Below, piece after piece: positions 31,050-43,449 of a DNA stretch of 64,000 nucleotides. This stretch comes from Diadema setosum. Lineage: Eukaryota > Echinodermata > Echinoidea > Diadematoida > Diadematidae. The stretch is from contig NC_092696.1 in the NCBI RefSeq assembly GCF_964275005.1, positions 30,527,006 through 30,591,005 of the forward strand, in the 5' to 3' direction. A model generated the notes under the pieces. The model was given only the letters and a program-made list of their open reading frames with translations. It was not told the origin of the DNA and made no database searches. The position numbers and the translations under genes are program-made. Numbering within the stretch: position 1 is the stretch's first letter; every line of letters starts with the position of its first letter.

Positions 31050-32909
31050 AAAAAAAATAGACCCTAGATCTCGTGTGTGTCGACTCCTACTGTAGGCTAA
31101 TTTGTCACTATACAGTACTAACGTTAGGGTAGTAGTGTTCTAACCGTTACTATCTACGCAGACCTAAAACGTACGAGAACTCTCGAACTCTTTCTACTCG
31201 ATTGTCTAGGACTAGGTCTATGTAACATCCAGACGTCTATTTTGGGGCGTCATTATAACAGACTGGTACAGTAGAATTAGATCGATGAAAATTAGTTTCT
31301 AGATTTTCTAGTGTACACTCTAGATCTAGACACTATATGAAGAGTTTGTTTGCAAAAACCGATAAGTCCATATTTGCCAAATGGAGATATTTGCTATTAA
31401 AGTTCAAGAAAAATAAAGAGAATAATAAGAAAATTTTTGCTTCTTTTGACCATAACTTCAAAAATATACCTTTATATGTAGTGACCAATATATCATTTAA
31501 AAGGTATCATTTTGTACTTTTTGACAGAGATCGTACTTCAAAATCTTCAAAAATGGACTTATCGGTTTTTGCAAACAAACCCTTCATATCCAGGTAGGGG
31601 CTAAATCTACAGCTAGACTGTCTATTGGGGATCTAGGCCTAGTACTAATGTTATAGTAGATCTAAGAACAACGTAAAGCCTAACCTGCCTATCTAATGAC
31701 TAACGGATCACAGATCTAAATCTAACTACTAAGTTTCAGATATATTTCTAGGGCAAAATGGTTATAATTTAGCGTTTAACATGTAGATTCTAGATTCTTC
31801 ATATTACAGACTTCAAGAATGTTTAGCCGAATCAAATCTAGAAAAATAGAAAACTGAGTAAAGACAGAATAACCGGCGATTCAGCCTAAGTTAAACGGTA
31901 GGTCCTAGTACTAATAGTCTAGTTGTAGGCCCCTACTGCACAACTCTACTGGGAGTACCGGTACGGTACCGGTATTAAAAAGTAAACTGTAATTTAAGTG
32001 TTAGTATTGGTCAATTTCTGACGTCTGTAGGATTGGATCGAAAATGCCATCGTTATGGACGGTATCCTAGATATTCATTAAACTTCTCGAGATCAATGCC
32101 ATAGATCAAAGCCCACTAACCGCTTATTACAATGAAAAACAAAATAAGAAGCTATGGTCAATGGATTACAGATATTGTTGTTCGCGTGACCTACGCTACC
32201 GCACAGTACATTGATTTCACGTACACTAACAATGGACAAGTGCTGCAGCAGTACTAAGTAGGCCTAAAGTTGACTGGAGCGTGATGTCAGACAAGATGCA
32301 AACTATAACGTTTGTTAGATGTAGAAACGCTCTAGGCTTAAAAAACACTAGATTGTAGCAAAACTTTAGGCATACCGCATATCGACCTGTTTTGAAGCCT
32401 GCCAGTCTATGAAGGGAAAGAAAGTGGCAATTTCCCCCAAGAGTAACGAGGGTTATTGCTTTACTGTGACTAGTACTGTTGTCGTGTACAATACACGTAG
32501 CTTACGATCGACGTGTCTAGCTAGCTAGCTATAGGCACTGCTAGCTTGAACGCGCAGCGCGTTCGTCACTACCAAGGTCGCGCACGCGCGTGTTAACATA
32601 ATATTATACCATGTCCGTGCGGGATGCAGGAACACCTTGGTCCAAGCGTTGTCGTAAGTCGACTTACGCAGTTTTGCCTGATTAACATTGGAAAATTCAT
32701 TTCGTATCTCGACTTACGCAGTTCTGCCAGATTAATCGCCCTCTCTCCTCAGGAATTTTGCCAAAATTACCTTCTAAAAATAACTTTCTGTACCGAATCA
32801 CAACTTATTTTTTGGCCCACTTGAAAGAGCATGAGAAAAAACACACAAAACACTCAAAACCTGAAAATCGACCAAAATCGACTTAGGGAGTTCTGGCAGA
32901 TTACGGCCG
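31050..32909 (-). repeat. X copy 2, long terminal segment
   Basis: Inverted counterpart of 16311-17960 in X copy 1, including the terminal and two subterminal motif copies at about 32655, 32709 and 32880. It also carries MITE R, absent from copy 1. Confidence 0.85.
31338..31586. mobile_element. MITE R inside X copy 2
   Basis: 249 bp with inverted ends TGAAGAGTTTGTTTGCAAAA and its near inverse, flanked by TA (31336-31337 and 31587-31588). X copy 1 has the uninterrupted site. An 86-residue frame spans R by chance. Confidence 0.82.
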
Positions 32910-32936
32910 CATGGCACATAAAGAGTTAAGGATTGG

Positions 32937-33090
32937 TCTTCCGAATGTTCGTTTGTATAGCCCCTAAAGGAAAAATAAAGAAAAAAAAAGTTTGCAATCC
33001 CGAAGGTTCGTTAATTTAAAACGATATTGGTTAGTAATTCCGAATGTTTGTTACAAGTATGCAATAATACTTTTCCATTTTTGGATTTAC
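32937..33090. repeat. GGTTCGT-type degenerate repeat
   Basis: CCGAATGTTCGTTT, CCCGAAGGTTCGTTAA and TTCCGAATGTTTGTT recur with AT-rich spacers; this continues the 2885-2958 repeat beyond element V. Confidence 0.4.
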
Positions 33091-33331
33091 GAACCTTGTT
33101 TCAAAGGTGGGTTCATGAGTTTATGAGTAATAGGCCCTACACATTGGTGGAAGCGACTTGAAACGATCGTTTTATAATGTGTTGTTATTTGGCACAAATT
33201 AATTTCATTTATTCTAATGGTGAAGGATAACCAAAAGAAAATTAATCTACCTTTCTCCCAACACCCTGCAGATCTGTCCTTGGTATCACCATGGGCGGAT
33301 GGAGTACTGCATGCATGCATTGCATAATTAA

Positions 33332-33690
33332 AGGCATAGTTTACCATTTGCAAATGAAACAAAAACCCAGCATTAGTGCTTTAAACTAGTTCTAAAATGT
33401 GAGTTAGGGATAGAAACAACCACTGTAAAAAACTGAATCCTTTTAATTGATGTTAAGTATTGTTAAATACACAAAATGTGAACAATAGTTATAATAAGAA
33501 TACTTCCAGATTAAACCGTCTACAGTTACGGTTTATTGAGAAAAATATTGATATCTCCTTATATTTTAGGCTTTATTGCAAAAATGTTATATGGTAGGTC
33601 GTTTTGTGATACAACAGACCTACACATATGCATCAAATGTGATATCTTAAACATTTTTAAAATCACTGCTCCCAAAGGTAAACTGGACCT
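33332..33690. mobile_element. MITE S, TTAA-flanked
   Basis: 359 bp between TTAA at 33328-33331 and 33691-33694. The right end reads GGTAAACTGGACCT and the left end is the inverse with three changes (AGGCATAGTTTACC). No coding frame. Confidence 0.75.
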
Positions 33691-33694
33691 TTAA

Positions 33695-34304
33695 GTACCT
33701 TACCCAGTATAAGTGTTTAGTTTGACCATGGAGCTAAAAACGAATGGCGATCTACGATCGTTTATCTCTAGTGATTTCTCTTTATTTTTTTTTCAACTTT
33801 GTACAAAAAAATAGGGCCCAACAGTAGCCATGACTCTTCGTATCATAATATTAGAAATGTTCTTGATTTTGCGATCTTGTTTGTGCAACAGGATTTGGTA
33901 AGAGAGAGGTATTTCAGTCGGCTGCAATGTGTAAGAGTGAATCCATAGACACTTTGAAGATCGAGGCACTAAGTCTAAATATCAAATTGATATTATATGC
34001 AAATTGACTAGGTATACTACGACTGCAGTCGACTGTATGTTGTGCTTGTGGGCCAATCCTATAAGATGAAGCCTAGAACTTCTGGAATCCCTTTTTTTTT
34101 TTAGCCAAGTATAAACGTAAAGTAGGTTTACAATTGGATTTCTATGTCTGGAGAACAATATTCACAACACAACCACAATACTATCAGCATAGGGCCTAAA
34201 TACCACGCAATTTCAAATAAAAACATCCACAAATCTTTCTGAGTGTGACTCTGACGATGAAATTACTAGTAATACAAATGTAAGTGATTATTCATCCATG
34301 AAAT
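33695..34304. other. Spacer, nothing recognised
   Basis: AT-rich sequence without a supported gene, repeat or RNA. Confidence 0.4.
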
Positions 34305-36789
34305 CTGCCCCCCCCCCAAGGAAAAACGCAGTATCTACATCCAGCTCCATTTCTAAACAACCGAGATATTCACCATTTTATCTTTTTGCCAAAGCCCCTG
34401 GAAAATATACTATTTTGAAATATTCCTTCATTGTGGAATTTTAGTCTATCTAGCTACCAATTTTTCTGGAAAATATCATTTTGTGTTTTTGTTTTGTTTT
34501 TCAGTTATTGATGAAAATGTAGATACTTTGGGGAAACCCCACGCAATTGACTGATTTCCCCAAGGAAAAACGCAGTATCTACAATGGAACGAATTTCCCC
34601 AAGGAAAAACGCAGTATCTACAGCGGAATGACTAGGATTAATCTTCTGCCATAATTATGTATGCATGTATACATCATTGTTCAAGTATTCTCTGGCCCTG
34701 GGGGATGCATCCTCCACCCCAACCCCCTCCCCCCCCCCCCATTTATGCCCTGATTACAGAGCAGGCTTCATAAGATTATTAAATAACAGATCGTTCTTGG
34801 AACGTTTTGCTTAAAAGTGTATCCCAGACCGATCTTGCTGTAGGCCTAACGTTACGTCGATACGTGTTTAATATGAAGCTTGCCAGGGCTGTAATGTGAT
34901 GCTATATGGCCTAGCCGCTAACTAGCATCTAGAATACAAGATCTAGATCTGTACAGTCTAGGTTACAGTCTGTCTAGACCAAAATAAATCTAAATCGGAT
35001 ATCTGGACCTAGATCGATCTAGACTAGGTCTAGTTTTTATATCGTTTATTCTAGGCTGGCTACGTAGCAGGCTACACGAGTCTACCGACTCAGGCTATAC
35101 ATGCACGATGCTCACAGAAAAAAAAAAATAGCCTAACGTTAGAACTGCAGAAGGTTATTAAGCCCTACACGAGCCAGGACTCTGATTAGAAAAAAAAAAA
35201 AAAAAAAAAAAAAACATCTAGAACCGGTCTAGAATGAAGTGACATCCGCTCTCTAGGCCTATTCCTTCTGGATTGAACCTAAGTTTAACGTCATGTAAAT
35301 TTGTAATGTAGAGTCTAACTTTTTTTACTTGTAAGTTATGTAGCATGCAGCATGGGATCATGCATGCATTTTACGCAACCCAGTCTCACTAGGGTCTAGA
35401 CACTGTCTAGATCCGATAAGAATTAAAATACAACTTATTCTTAACTGTCTCTATTTCGTCCATTTACCGTGGGTACCTATTTTTCACATGGACCCTAATC
35501 TATAGTATTGTCAACTCTGTAATTTTAAGACAGTATGGTATGGAGTAGATAATTGAACATTGACACTTCACTAGACTTAGGATTCTAAAAAGTGGTTAAG
35601 TTTTAGACTTCTTACTACAGGCCTGCCCTAGAGTAGGCCTATTCAAGTCCTACACTAGATCTTTCTTTAGACTTTCGGAATACGGACCCTGAAAGTTCTG
35701 ATTAACGTTAAGTCTAACATTAGAAAAGAGACGCAAGACTCAAACGTTACTGTCTAGACAAGTCTAAAAGACAAACTTAGATCTAAGGGAGGGTGTAACA
35801 TGTTACATAACCTGACGTTTATCCGATACAACACAAATAGTATTGCCTTTCGAAGAAAATTTCGAATTCGGAGCCTGAGGAATTTTGACAAGGGTCTAGG
35901 CCTAACAAAGTTACTTCACAACAAGTTATAGTACGGATAATGTTCATCATTGAGGTAGAATATGAAAGAATAAAGCTGATCGTTTATCACACGAAGCGAA
36001 GTAAACACAAATGTATGCATTTGTGTTTACCTCGCTTCGTGTGACAAACATGCATTTGTGTTTACTTCGCTTCGTGTGACAAACAATCAGCTTTATTCTT
36101 TCAATATTGAAATAGTTTTGAATAACTTACTCATTATCTGCAGATAAATTTTTCTTGAGGGCTAGGCTCACGAGTAATTTTCCCCACGACAACATTTTGT
36201 TTTATTCCAAGTACACACTCCCACTGTATGCTGACTAGCCGGGTCCTGTGCTGACTGCTGCATGCACAACATCAGTGCAGCAGCTAGCTGCAAGCTGTCA
36301 GTGTTGTGTTGTATTGTTTAATGTGCACTCGGTTGGTCTTAATCACACACTGTGTTTTATATTAGGATCACGATCTCATCAAAATATTTACTAATCAGTA
36401 TTGTTTCGGTTAGATATTTTGAACATTATGTCTTATTATTGAGCAAGTATATCTAAAGAAAGTAATTTACGTTCAAATTACAGAACAACCGGCAAAGTAT
36501 TCACATATAAATAACAGTGTCTGGTAATTAAGACTAGCTTTGTAGATACTGCGTTTTTCCTTGGGGAGATATTCATCATGTAGATACTGCGTTTTTCCTT
36601 GGGGAAAGTGCAAGTTAAGTGTAGATACTGCGTTTGGCAGTTACGGAAAAGTGGCTTTCTAAACATTTTTTTTCAAAAATCTGAATATGTCATATGAAGA
36701 AGGATTGCCCACTGACTATATTTATGCAAAAAAGTGAAAATCGCCAAAAATGTTAGATACTGCGTTTTCCCTTGGGGGGGGGGGGGCAG
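34305..36789. mobile_element. TIR transposon Y, copy 2 (inverted relative to copy 1)
   Basis: 2485 bp, starting CTGCCCCCCCC and ending GGGGGGGCAG. Flanks are AAAT on the left and AAAA on the right, so the 4-bp duplication has one mismatch. It is collinear with Y copy 1 when reversed, including the central palindrome and all subterminal motifs (34318, 34560, 34601, 36541, 36580, 36620, 36752). Differences by eye are few: small indels and a longer A-run at about 35190. Confidence 0.88.
35964..36102. repeat. Central palindrome of Y copy 2
   Basis: Same hairpin as 7974-8113, with TTCGCTTCGTGTGA repeated, in the inverted copy. Confidence 0.75.
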
Positions 36790-38051
36790 AAAAATGAAGC
36801 CATCAAAGCTTTATGTGTTATAAAGTATTACAGGTTAGAATACAATAACACGCTTTGATTACGCGAGCATAAAAGCTTTACCGCGTTGAGCTTCACAAGA
36901 TATAGTATTTCATCAGTTTTGATAAAAAGAATACGCTGGTATTTTCTTCAGACCTAATTTACCAAAGGAAGATAAAGATAGGGAGGGATCGAGTAGGAAT
37001 GTATTGATAGTCGCAATGCTTATTTAGACTGATGAAAATGATGAAGCTGAAAATATGCAAGAGATTTCGTGAAGTTGTTGATAGATTGGTGACATGAAAA
37101 AAAAAAGTATTGATAACTGCAATATGGTGGAGGAAGATTGCTTGTGGTAATTTGTATACGATGGTAATACGAGTAGCAATCATGGTGATGATGATGATGA
37201 TGATAAGATGATATCCAGTTGTGAAATGATAGTAATGATGTTTATGGTCGATCCCATAGAACTCTTTTCTGTGATCGATCCCTCAGTTTTATAATCTAAT
37301 TGAAGCAATGATGGTCGTGATGATTGCTTGATATTAAAGGAAACCAAAACCCAAAAGAGCAATATGGATCGAGTGAACACAGCAACATTAGTGAAAGTTT
37401 GAGGAAAATCCGACAATCGATGCAAAAATTATTCATTTTTATAGTTTTGGTGTTGTAATCACTGGATAAGGAGACTACTAGAGTCCATGACGTCATGTGT
37501 GGACAACAATGTAAAGAAAACATGAAGAGAATTCCACAAAGAAATCATTTTTCATGAAAATTACACATTCCATCAACTTAACTGATACTGACATAAGTTA
37601 TGTTAAAGGCAGTTATCATTCCCCTTACTTCGTGAAAGCGGTTTTTATAGTATCCCCTTATCCAGTTGTACCAACATCAAAACGGTAAAAATGCATAACT
37701 TTTGCATCTTTTACAATTGTGCGTATAAACCCAAATTAACCAAGTAGTGTATTCATGTTACCCAATTAGACCATATGCCCACTTCGAACCTGATTCTGCG
37801 TGGCTTAATAAACATGATCAATGTTAACAATAGCAATTGCTGCAGTTGTACGCCTATATAGGCCTAGATAATACATATATCATAAGTCATTCCAAGCTTA
37901 GATTTTCAATTTACTTTTGCAAGATATTGATGAAAACTTCGAGTTTGCATCTTAATTTGTACTCCATGACTGAATTTCTCTTTTCTAATGTTTTCATCGA
38001 GACACTCAGCGCTTAGAAACATTGTAATAAGCGCTTTATAAATGATATTAT
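36790..38051. other. Spacer with a MITE-like end
   Basis: No gene. At 37335-37600 a block beginning ATTAAAGGAAACCAAAACCC looks like the end of a TTAA-type MITE; its partner end was not found. A short (GAT)n run lies at 37186-37203. Confidence 0.35.
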
Positions 38052-38998
38052 ACAAATGATGCACAGGATAGAGTGCGTTAGTGGAGGCGTATATGTGACC
38101 CGCTACAACAAAATGATCCTAAAGTCGGGAGAGGTTGATTATTTGAAAATTGCATTGTATAATCCCCTAATCTTTCTGCTTTGAATTGATTATAACACAT
38201 TTTATAAAAAAATAATCGGCTGCGGAGATATCGATGTTTAAAAGAGAGCATGTCGAGACGTCTGGAAAATCACTGTTTCGAGAAAAGCGCCCTAAAAGTC
38301 TTCCTTTCGACGCAATCGCGATCAACACACGCAAGTCAGTTTTCACCTCTGGACAATAGAAGGTAAGCCCTAGCACCCCCCCCCCCCCCCCGAAGAGTTC
38401 ATTCGAGCACATCAGCGTCGGCGGTCTCCTCACCAACCAATCAGTGACCAGGATGTGAGAAGCGGCTGAGCATCGCGCACCCCGCCCGCACGCACCAGTC
38501 GACTGGGCAGTGTGCGAGCTCCACGCTTCGGTTAGCAGCAAGCAGCAAACTGACCAATGAGATCACTCTGGTCGTTGTTAGGGGCGGAACCTATCTGTGG
38601 CGCTCAATCCAAATTTTCGAACCAGTTTCTGCTTCGTTGAAACGCCAAAAAACATGGCTTAGAAAAACGCTATTTTTTGGTCTTTCCTTTCATCAGTTTG
38701 CTTCAAAATTTCGACAGATGATAGAAGACATGTTAGACTCCAATAATATATCAAAATCAGAAAATCGTAAGTTTTGACCAATCTTAATGCTCTGACTTCA
38801 AACTCGATTTCACGGCTTCGACCGTGCGCGACTTTAGGACCTTTTTGTTGTAGCGGGTCACATATTAGTGCACTCGAGGGTATTTACAATTGTGAAACAT
38901 GCACGAGGCGAAGCTGAGTGCATGTTGCACTACATTGTAAATACCCGGGAGTGAGCTACGCCTCCACTAACGCCACGAAATAATCCTGTGCATCATTT
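38052..38998. mobile_element. Small foldback element T, split by W copy 2
   Basis: Outer inverted ends ACAAATGATGCACAGGA (38052) and its inverse (38998), then matching TTAGTGGAGGCGTA arms. Without W it is about 180 bp and almost fully palindromic, with an inner stem GGGTATTTACAAT / ATTGTAAATACCC. Confidence 0.72.
38094..38862. mobile_element. MITE W, copy 2 (inverted)
   Basis: 769 bp with the W termini, TA-flanked (38092-38093 and 38863-38864), in opposite orientation to copies 1 and 3. It contains a run of C at about 38377-38391 not seen in the other copies. Confidence 0.88.
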
Positions 38999-39835
38999 GT
39001 TTTTGTAAAATGGGTCGAAAATTCGAAAAAAATAACAGCATTTTCCAGCGTTTTTCACGTACCTTTGTGGGTCAAGACGTCCGAAGATGTTCGTGCCAAA
39101 CATTTACGCACGTCGCCGCACTCGGAAATCCCGCACATACAGTATAAGTATGATGGGGGGGGGGGGGGGTTGGGTTTCCGGACACTTAAGTTCGCGCATG
39201 AAAACTTACTTATTTTACATAGAATATGCACCCTTTACCTTAAAGACTTGATACAGACACCTCATATAGGCCTACTAGACAACATACTCTGAAAACGGCG
39301 TGAGAATCAACCTACTAAATCGTTGGATTTGCCCTTCCAAGTGACTCCATGTACGCGTCCGGTCCCACAACGCTTGGTCTACTGTACTGTACAAAGTGTA
39401 CGTATATACGTACGCCACACATTGTTATGCACGTGCACAAGGGAAGAAAGGCCGGCCGGCCGGCAGCGGCTCGAACTAGAAGTTGTTTACAGGATTGACA
39501 GCGCGTACTGTATGTATGCATGCAATTCAAAGGAGCCGCCGCGCACACAGACGGTCGGCAGTAGGATTTAACCACGTTGGATTTAACACGCAGTGCGATG
39601 GGACTAGAATAACCAAAGCACACGTGACTCATTTCAGCGCTTCCTATTGGCTACATTCTTGAACCCATTTTATAATTATTATTACCATTAACTAGAACCG
39701 GAATTTGTCAACACTGACAAATTAGGTAATCCGATCTCTTCGAAAATCAATGATTTGAGTCCTGATCCTAATAGGCATGACCATACCGGTTTCATTTGTG
39801 TCGAGGAGACATTGGCCGTGTGATGTTTGGATTCT
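38999..39835. other. Spacer, nothing recognised
   Basis: A G-run at 39155-39169 and a CpG-richer patch at 39340-39600 (GGCCGGCCGGCCGGC). No coding frame has supporting features. Confidence 0.4.
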
Positions 39836-39899
39836 CATTCAGAAAAGGAATTCAGACTTGCCATCTTTACGTACCGAATTCCGCATCCACTAACAAAGA

Positions 39900-41015
39900 T
39901 ACAGAATGAAGTATATTTGACCTTTGACCCCACTTTGCACACCCAAGATGGCATCTGAGCAAAAAAGTGGTTATTTAGTGAAGTGATTATTGTAACATGC
40001 CCTTTGCGTGTGCAAAATATGGGAAAGACAGGACATGTATTCACCAAGATACAGGATGAACAATTTGTGACCTTTGACCCTAATTTACCTACCCAAGATG
40101 GTGTCCGATCAAGTAGTTGTTATTTTATGAAATAATGTACGTGACATGAACTAAACATGTGCAAAATATGGGGGTGATAAAGGCTGTTTTTCTTGAGTTA
40201 TTGCAAAGAAAGTTTCAGAAAAAAAAAATGATAAAACATCGAAGATAAGCTTTAATTTCAGCCAAGTTTTTTGACATGATGCCGACGTTAAATGAAAAAA
40301 CGAATTGCACATTACGATAGCCCAAACTCTCAGCTACAACATATTAAAATCTGGGAGAAATTCACTGAAGGGTAAGTGAGCTAGTTCTCGATAAAGACAA
40401 CCATGTCAATTTTCACATCTAGAAAAATTCCCTCCCATAGAGATAACACGTCATAACGAAGATAGAGGAAAGAAGTACATATGACCTTTGACTCCACTTT
40501 GCACAGACAAGATGGCATCTGAACAAAACGTGATTAATTTGTTAAATGATTCTTGTAACATGGTCTTTGCGTGTGCAAAATATGGGAAAGATAGGACATG
40601 TATTCACCAAGATACAAGATAAAACATTTATGACCTTTGACCCTAATTTACATACCCAAGATGATGTCTGATCAAGTAGTTGTTATTTTATGAAATAATC
40701 TACGTGACATGAAGTAAACATGTGCAAAATATTATGCTTATAGAGCTTGTTTTTCTTGAGTTATTCCAAAGAAGGTTGCAAAAAGAAAGGAATATCTCAA
40801 TACATCGAAGATAAGCTTTAATTTCAACCAAGTTTTGGACGTGATTCCGACATCAAATGAAAAAATGGAGGGCACAATTACGATAGCCCAAAGGCTCAGC
40901 TACAACATATTAAAATCTGGGAGAAATTCACCGAAGCATAAGGGAGCTAGCGCTCGATAAAGATAGTCATGTCGATTTTTATTTCCAGAAAAACTGCACT
41001 CCCATAGAGATAACA
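39900..41015. repeat. Diverged tandem duplication, ~565-bp period
   Basis: Units at about 39900-40450 and 40470-41015 share TTTGCAC.C.AAGATGGCATC, CAAGTAGTTGTTATTTTATG and GCTCGATAAAGA blocks in the same order. Each contains two TGACCTTTGACCC boxes. Confidence 0.75.
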
Positions 41016-42050
41016 CGTAAACTGGTCAAATTTGACAAGATTACTTTAAATCCATTTTTACGAGGTGATGCCGTCATCCGGTCAAAATGTTATTATTACA
41101 TTGATGAAAGAGTATTTAATAAGCTACATCATACTAAAATCTGGGTGGAAATTGGCAAAGGATTAGTGCGATACGCTCGAGTGAACTCGAAACTTGATGA
41201 AGTCATTTTGAAAATTTACTTTTTTTATTTTATTAAGAAATTTGTTATCTTTTAATCATTTTTTCAGCATCGCCAACTCATGAAATGACATGTACAACTC
41301 ATCAGCTTTCAGAATATAAAAAGAAAATGGGGGGTCACCGTCCATCCTGACGATTAATATCGGATTTAAAATTGGCGGTTTTTTGGCATTGTTGCACTGT
41401 ATATCGCCATTGACGCGCACGCGGAATTTCAAATTTGACGGGCCCGTATGACGTCATATTGAGTCGGATTGACTTGGAACTTGGTAGAAATATTACTTGA
41501 CATTTCAGGCATCCGATAAAGGTAAAAAACGGGAAATTTCAGTTGCATATGAGCTGTGCGTGCGTATATGTGCGCGCGCGTACGCGTCCGTCCGATTTTT
41601 TCAATTTTTCAAAAAATGCTCCAAATGGTCTGAAACGTGTGCAAAAAAAAATTGAGCTCGATTGGAGCATACAAATATTTTAACGCGCGCGTACGCGCGC
41701 GTTTTAAGAGAAAATATGAATTTTGACAATATGAGTAGAATGCGCATAACTTGAAATATATGTGACGTAAATTTCATTGAAAAATTCCTTTCCATTGATG
41801 AGATATGTTTGAGAATGTGTTTTCATATAATGACGTCATAGTGACGTCACGGTCGACTGATCACTATGATTTTATTAGACCCGTCGTCTTTGGGACATGA
41901 TACATATATGGTATAAGTTTGAAATTGATAGAAACAACGCTTTCTGAGCTAATCGATACACAAATTTTGTCCAGAAATAAAGAAAGAAGAAGAAGAAGAA
42001 CACCCAACAATATACGTCGTGCCAATCATGACTTCGTGAAAATGAATTAG
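41016..42050. repeat. Repeat-derived tail with CpG palindromes and (GAA)n
   Basis: Contains ACGCGCGCGTACGCGCGCGT (41682-41701), a similar block at 41571, and GAAGAAGAAGAA at 41987-42000. It looks like the continuation of the preceding repeat; no gene. Confidence 0.4.
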
Positions 42051-42548
42051 GGCTATTACAAATGAAGACAGTATGTAATCATACGGCGCTTCAGCAATTC
42101 AGGAGAGATAACAATTAAGCTGAAAGATTGTAATACCTTTACATGCAATATATAATACCACTCGAAGGCCTACTTCAATTTGTACCATGATTTACAAGTG
42201 CTACCTCTACATGCATGTTTTGGTACTTTTCGTCTTTCAATGTACAGAACAAGGCAGATTTTTCTCTTTTTTTTCAATTACAGGCAGGATTTTGTCTCTG
42301 TGTGTGTTCTCGTCAGAGTGTATGTCTGTTTGTTTGTTTGTGTGGACGAGGTTAGAGTGGATATCATTAGCTTATTCGACCCCTGTTGAGTCTCGCATAA
42401 ACTATAGTTAGCTATTATTTCTCAATTAAAATTCATGCGCAATGGTGCAAACTATAATTGTATGCATGTTCTTACTTTCAAAGAATTGGAAAGGAACCAC
42501 GTAAAAGATATTCCTCATAGCTGCGATTCACCTTTCTCTGGGTCATTA

Positions 42549-42720
<172 letters not shown>

Positions 42721-43017
42721 GACATAGATAACTTTTAGCATACTCAGTTGGAAACGAACCAGTGGTCTTAATTACTGCATTCATTGAGAGATCACAACCA
42801 TTCATTGCGTCATTCATTGACTTCACTGTATTATTACAGGTAATGTATTACCTCATCAAGCGTTAATTCTTTCAGTCGTTTGCAAAAAAGCATGCTGTCT
42901 CAATACATACAGGCACGGACGAACAATGACAAGAAAAGAAATAAAGTACTTAGGCTTATGTCTCACTGTGAAGTGCGAAGGAAGCGATGGACAGTGACAG
43001 ACGGTTTTAATGTCTTT

Positions 43018-43048
43018 CAAATGTGAATATTATTAATATTCACATTTG
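43018..43048. repeat. Perfect palindrome
   Basis: CAAATGTGAATAT, then TATT, then the inverse. A strong hairpin with no linked gene. Confidence 0.85.
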
Positions 43049-43388
43049 TAAGACAAATTGAAACTTGCACTTTCAATCGTCTGACAATCAGTGCGTGGAT
43101 TACATCGTCGGTGTTTTCACGAACCGACGCTATTTCGTTTTTGAGCGAAAATGCAATTCTGAGAAAATCGCGTTTAAAGATCTCAAGTATTAGACAACGT
43201 TTTCAAGGACTTTTCCTGTCTTGTGTGTGAAAATTTTGACAGGGTGATGAGAGTGGAAGTAGTTCTTCCTATCCATAGTGTAATTTTAGTGTGAATCCAA
43301 AAAAAAAATACGATATTTCTGTCTTCAAACTCACTGCGTCGGTTCGTAAATCCATCGTTTCTTGCGCGCATCATAGGTTATGTACTTA

Positions 43389-43446
43389 AGCGCGGGTCTC
43401 ACGAAGCGACGTAAGTTGTATTACGCCGGTTCGTGAGACCCGCGCT
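43389..43446. repeat. GC-rich hairpin
   Basis: AGCGCGGGTCTCACGAA and its exact inverse are separated by about 24 bases. CGAACCG(A/T)CGCTATTTC blocks flank it at 43121 and 43493, suggesting a small foldback element. Confidence 0.7.
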
Positions 43447-43449
43447 GTA

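Larger units (their letters stand above)
3450..32909 (-). mobile_element. TIR transposon X, copy 2 (minus orientation), carrying large nested insertions
   Basis: Termini are CGGCCGTAATCTGGCAGAAC at 3450 and its inverse ending at 32909, flanked by the 4-bp duplication CATG (3446-3449 and 32910-32913). Relative to X copy 1 (16311-19119) it is inverted. Its own sequence is 3450-4437, 23382-23514 and 31050-32909, about 2.7 kb once R is removed. It is interrupted by gypsy-1 and by the TGACCTTTGACC repeat element. No transposase frame is present, so it is non-autonomous. Confidence 0.85.
2959..32929. mobile_element. MITE V (~0.5 kb), split by X copy 2; TTAA-flanked
   Basis: The left end is TTAA (2959-2962) followed by CTCTTTATGTGCCA. 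The right end is the inverted TGGCACATAAAGAG followed by TTAA (32926-32929). Only 2963-3449 and 32914-32925 belong to V; the rest is the nested stack. TTAA duplication with short inverted termini fits piggyBac- or Kolobok-class non-autonomous elements, but the superfamily is inferred from the target site only. V has no open frame; a 3139-3540 frame runs straight across the junction into X and is not a gene. Confidence 0.6.

Noticed and set aside
31337..31597. 86-residue plus frame
   Set aside because: It coincides with MITE R, including both inverted ends.
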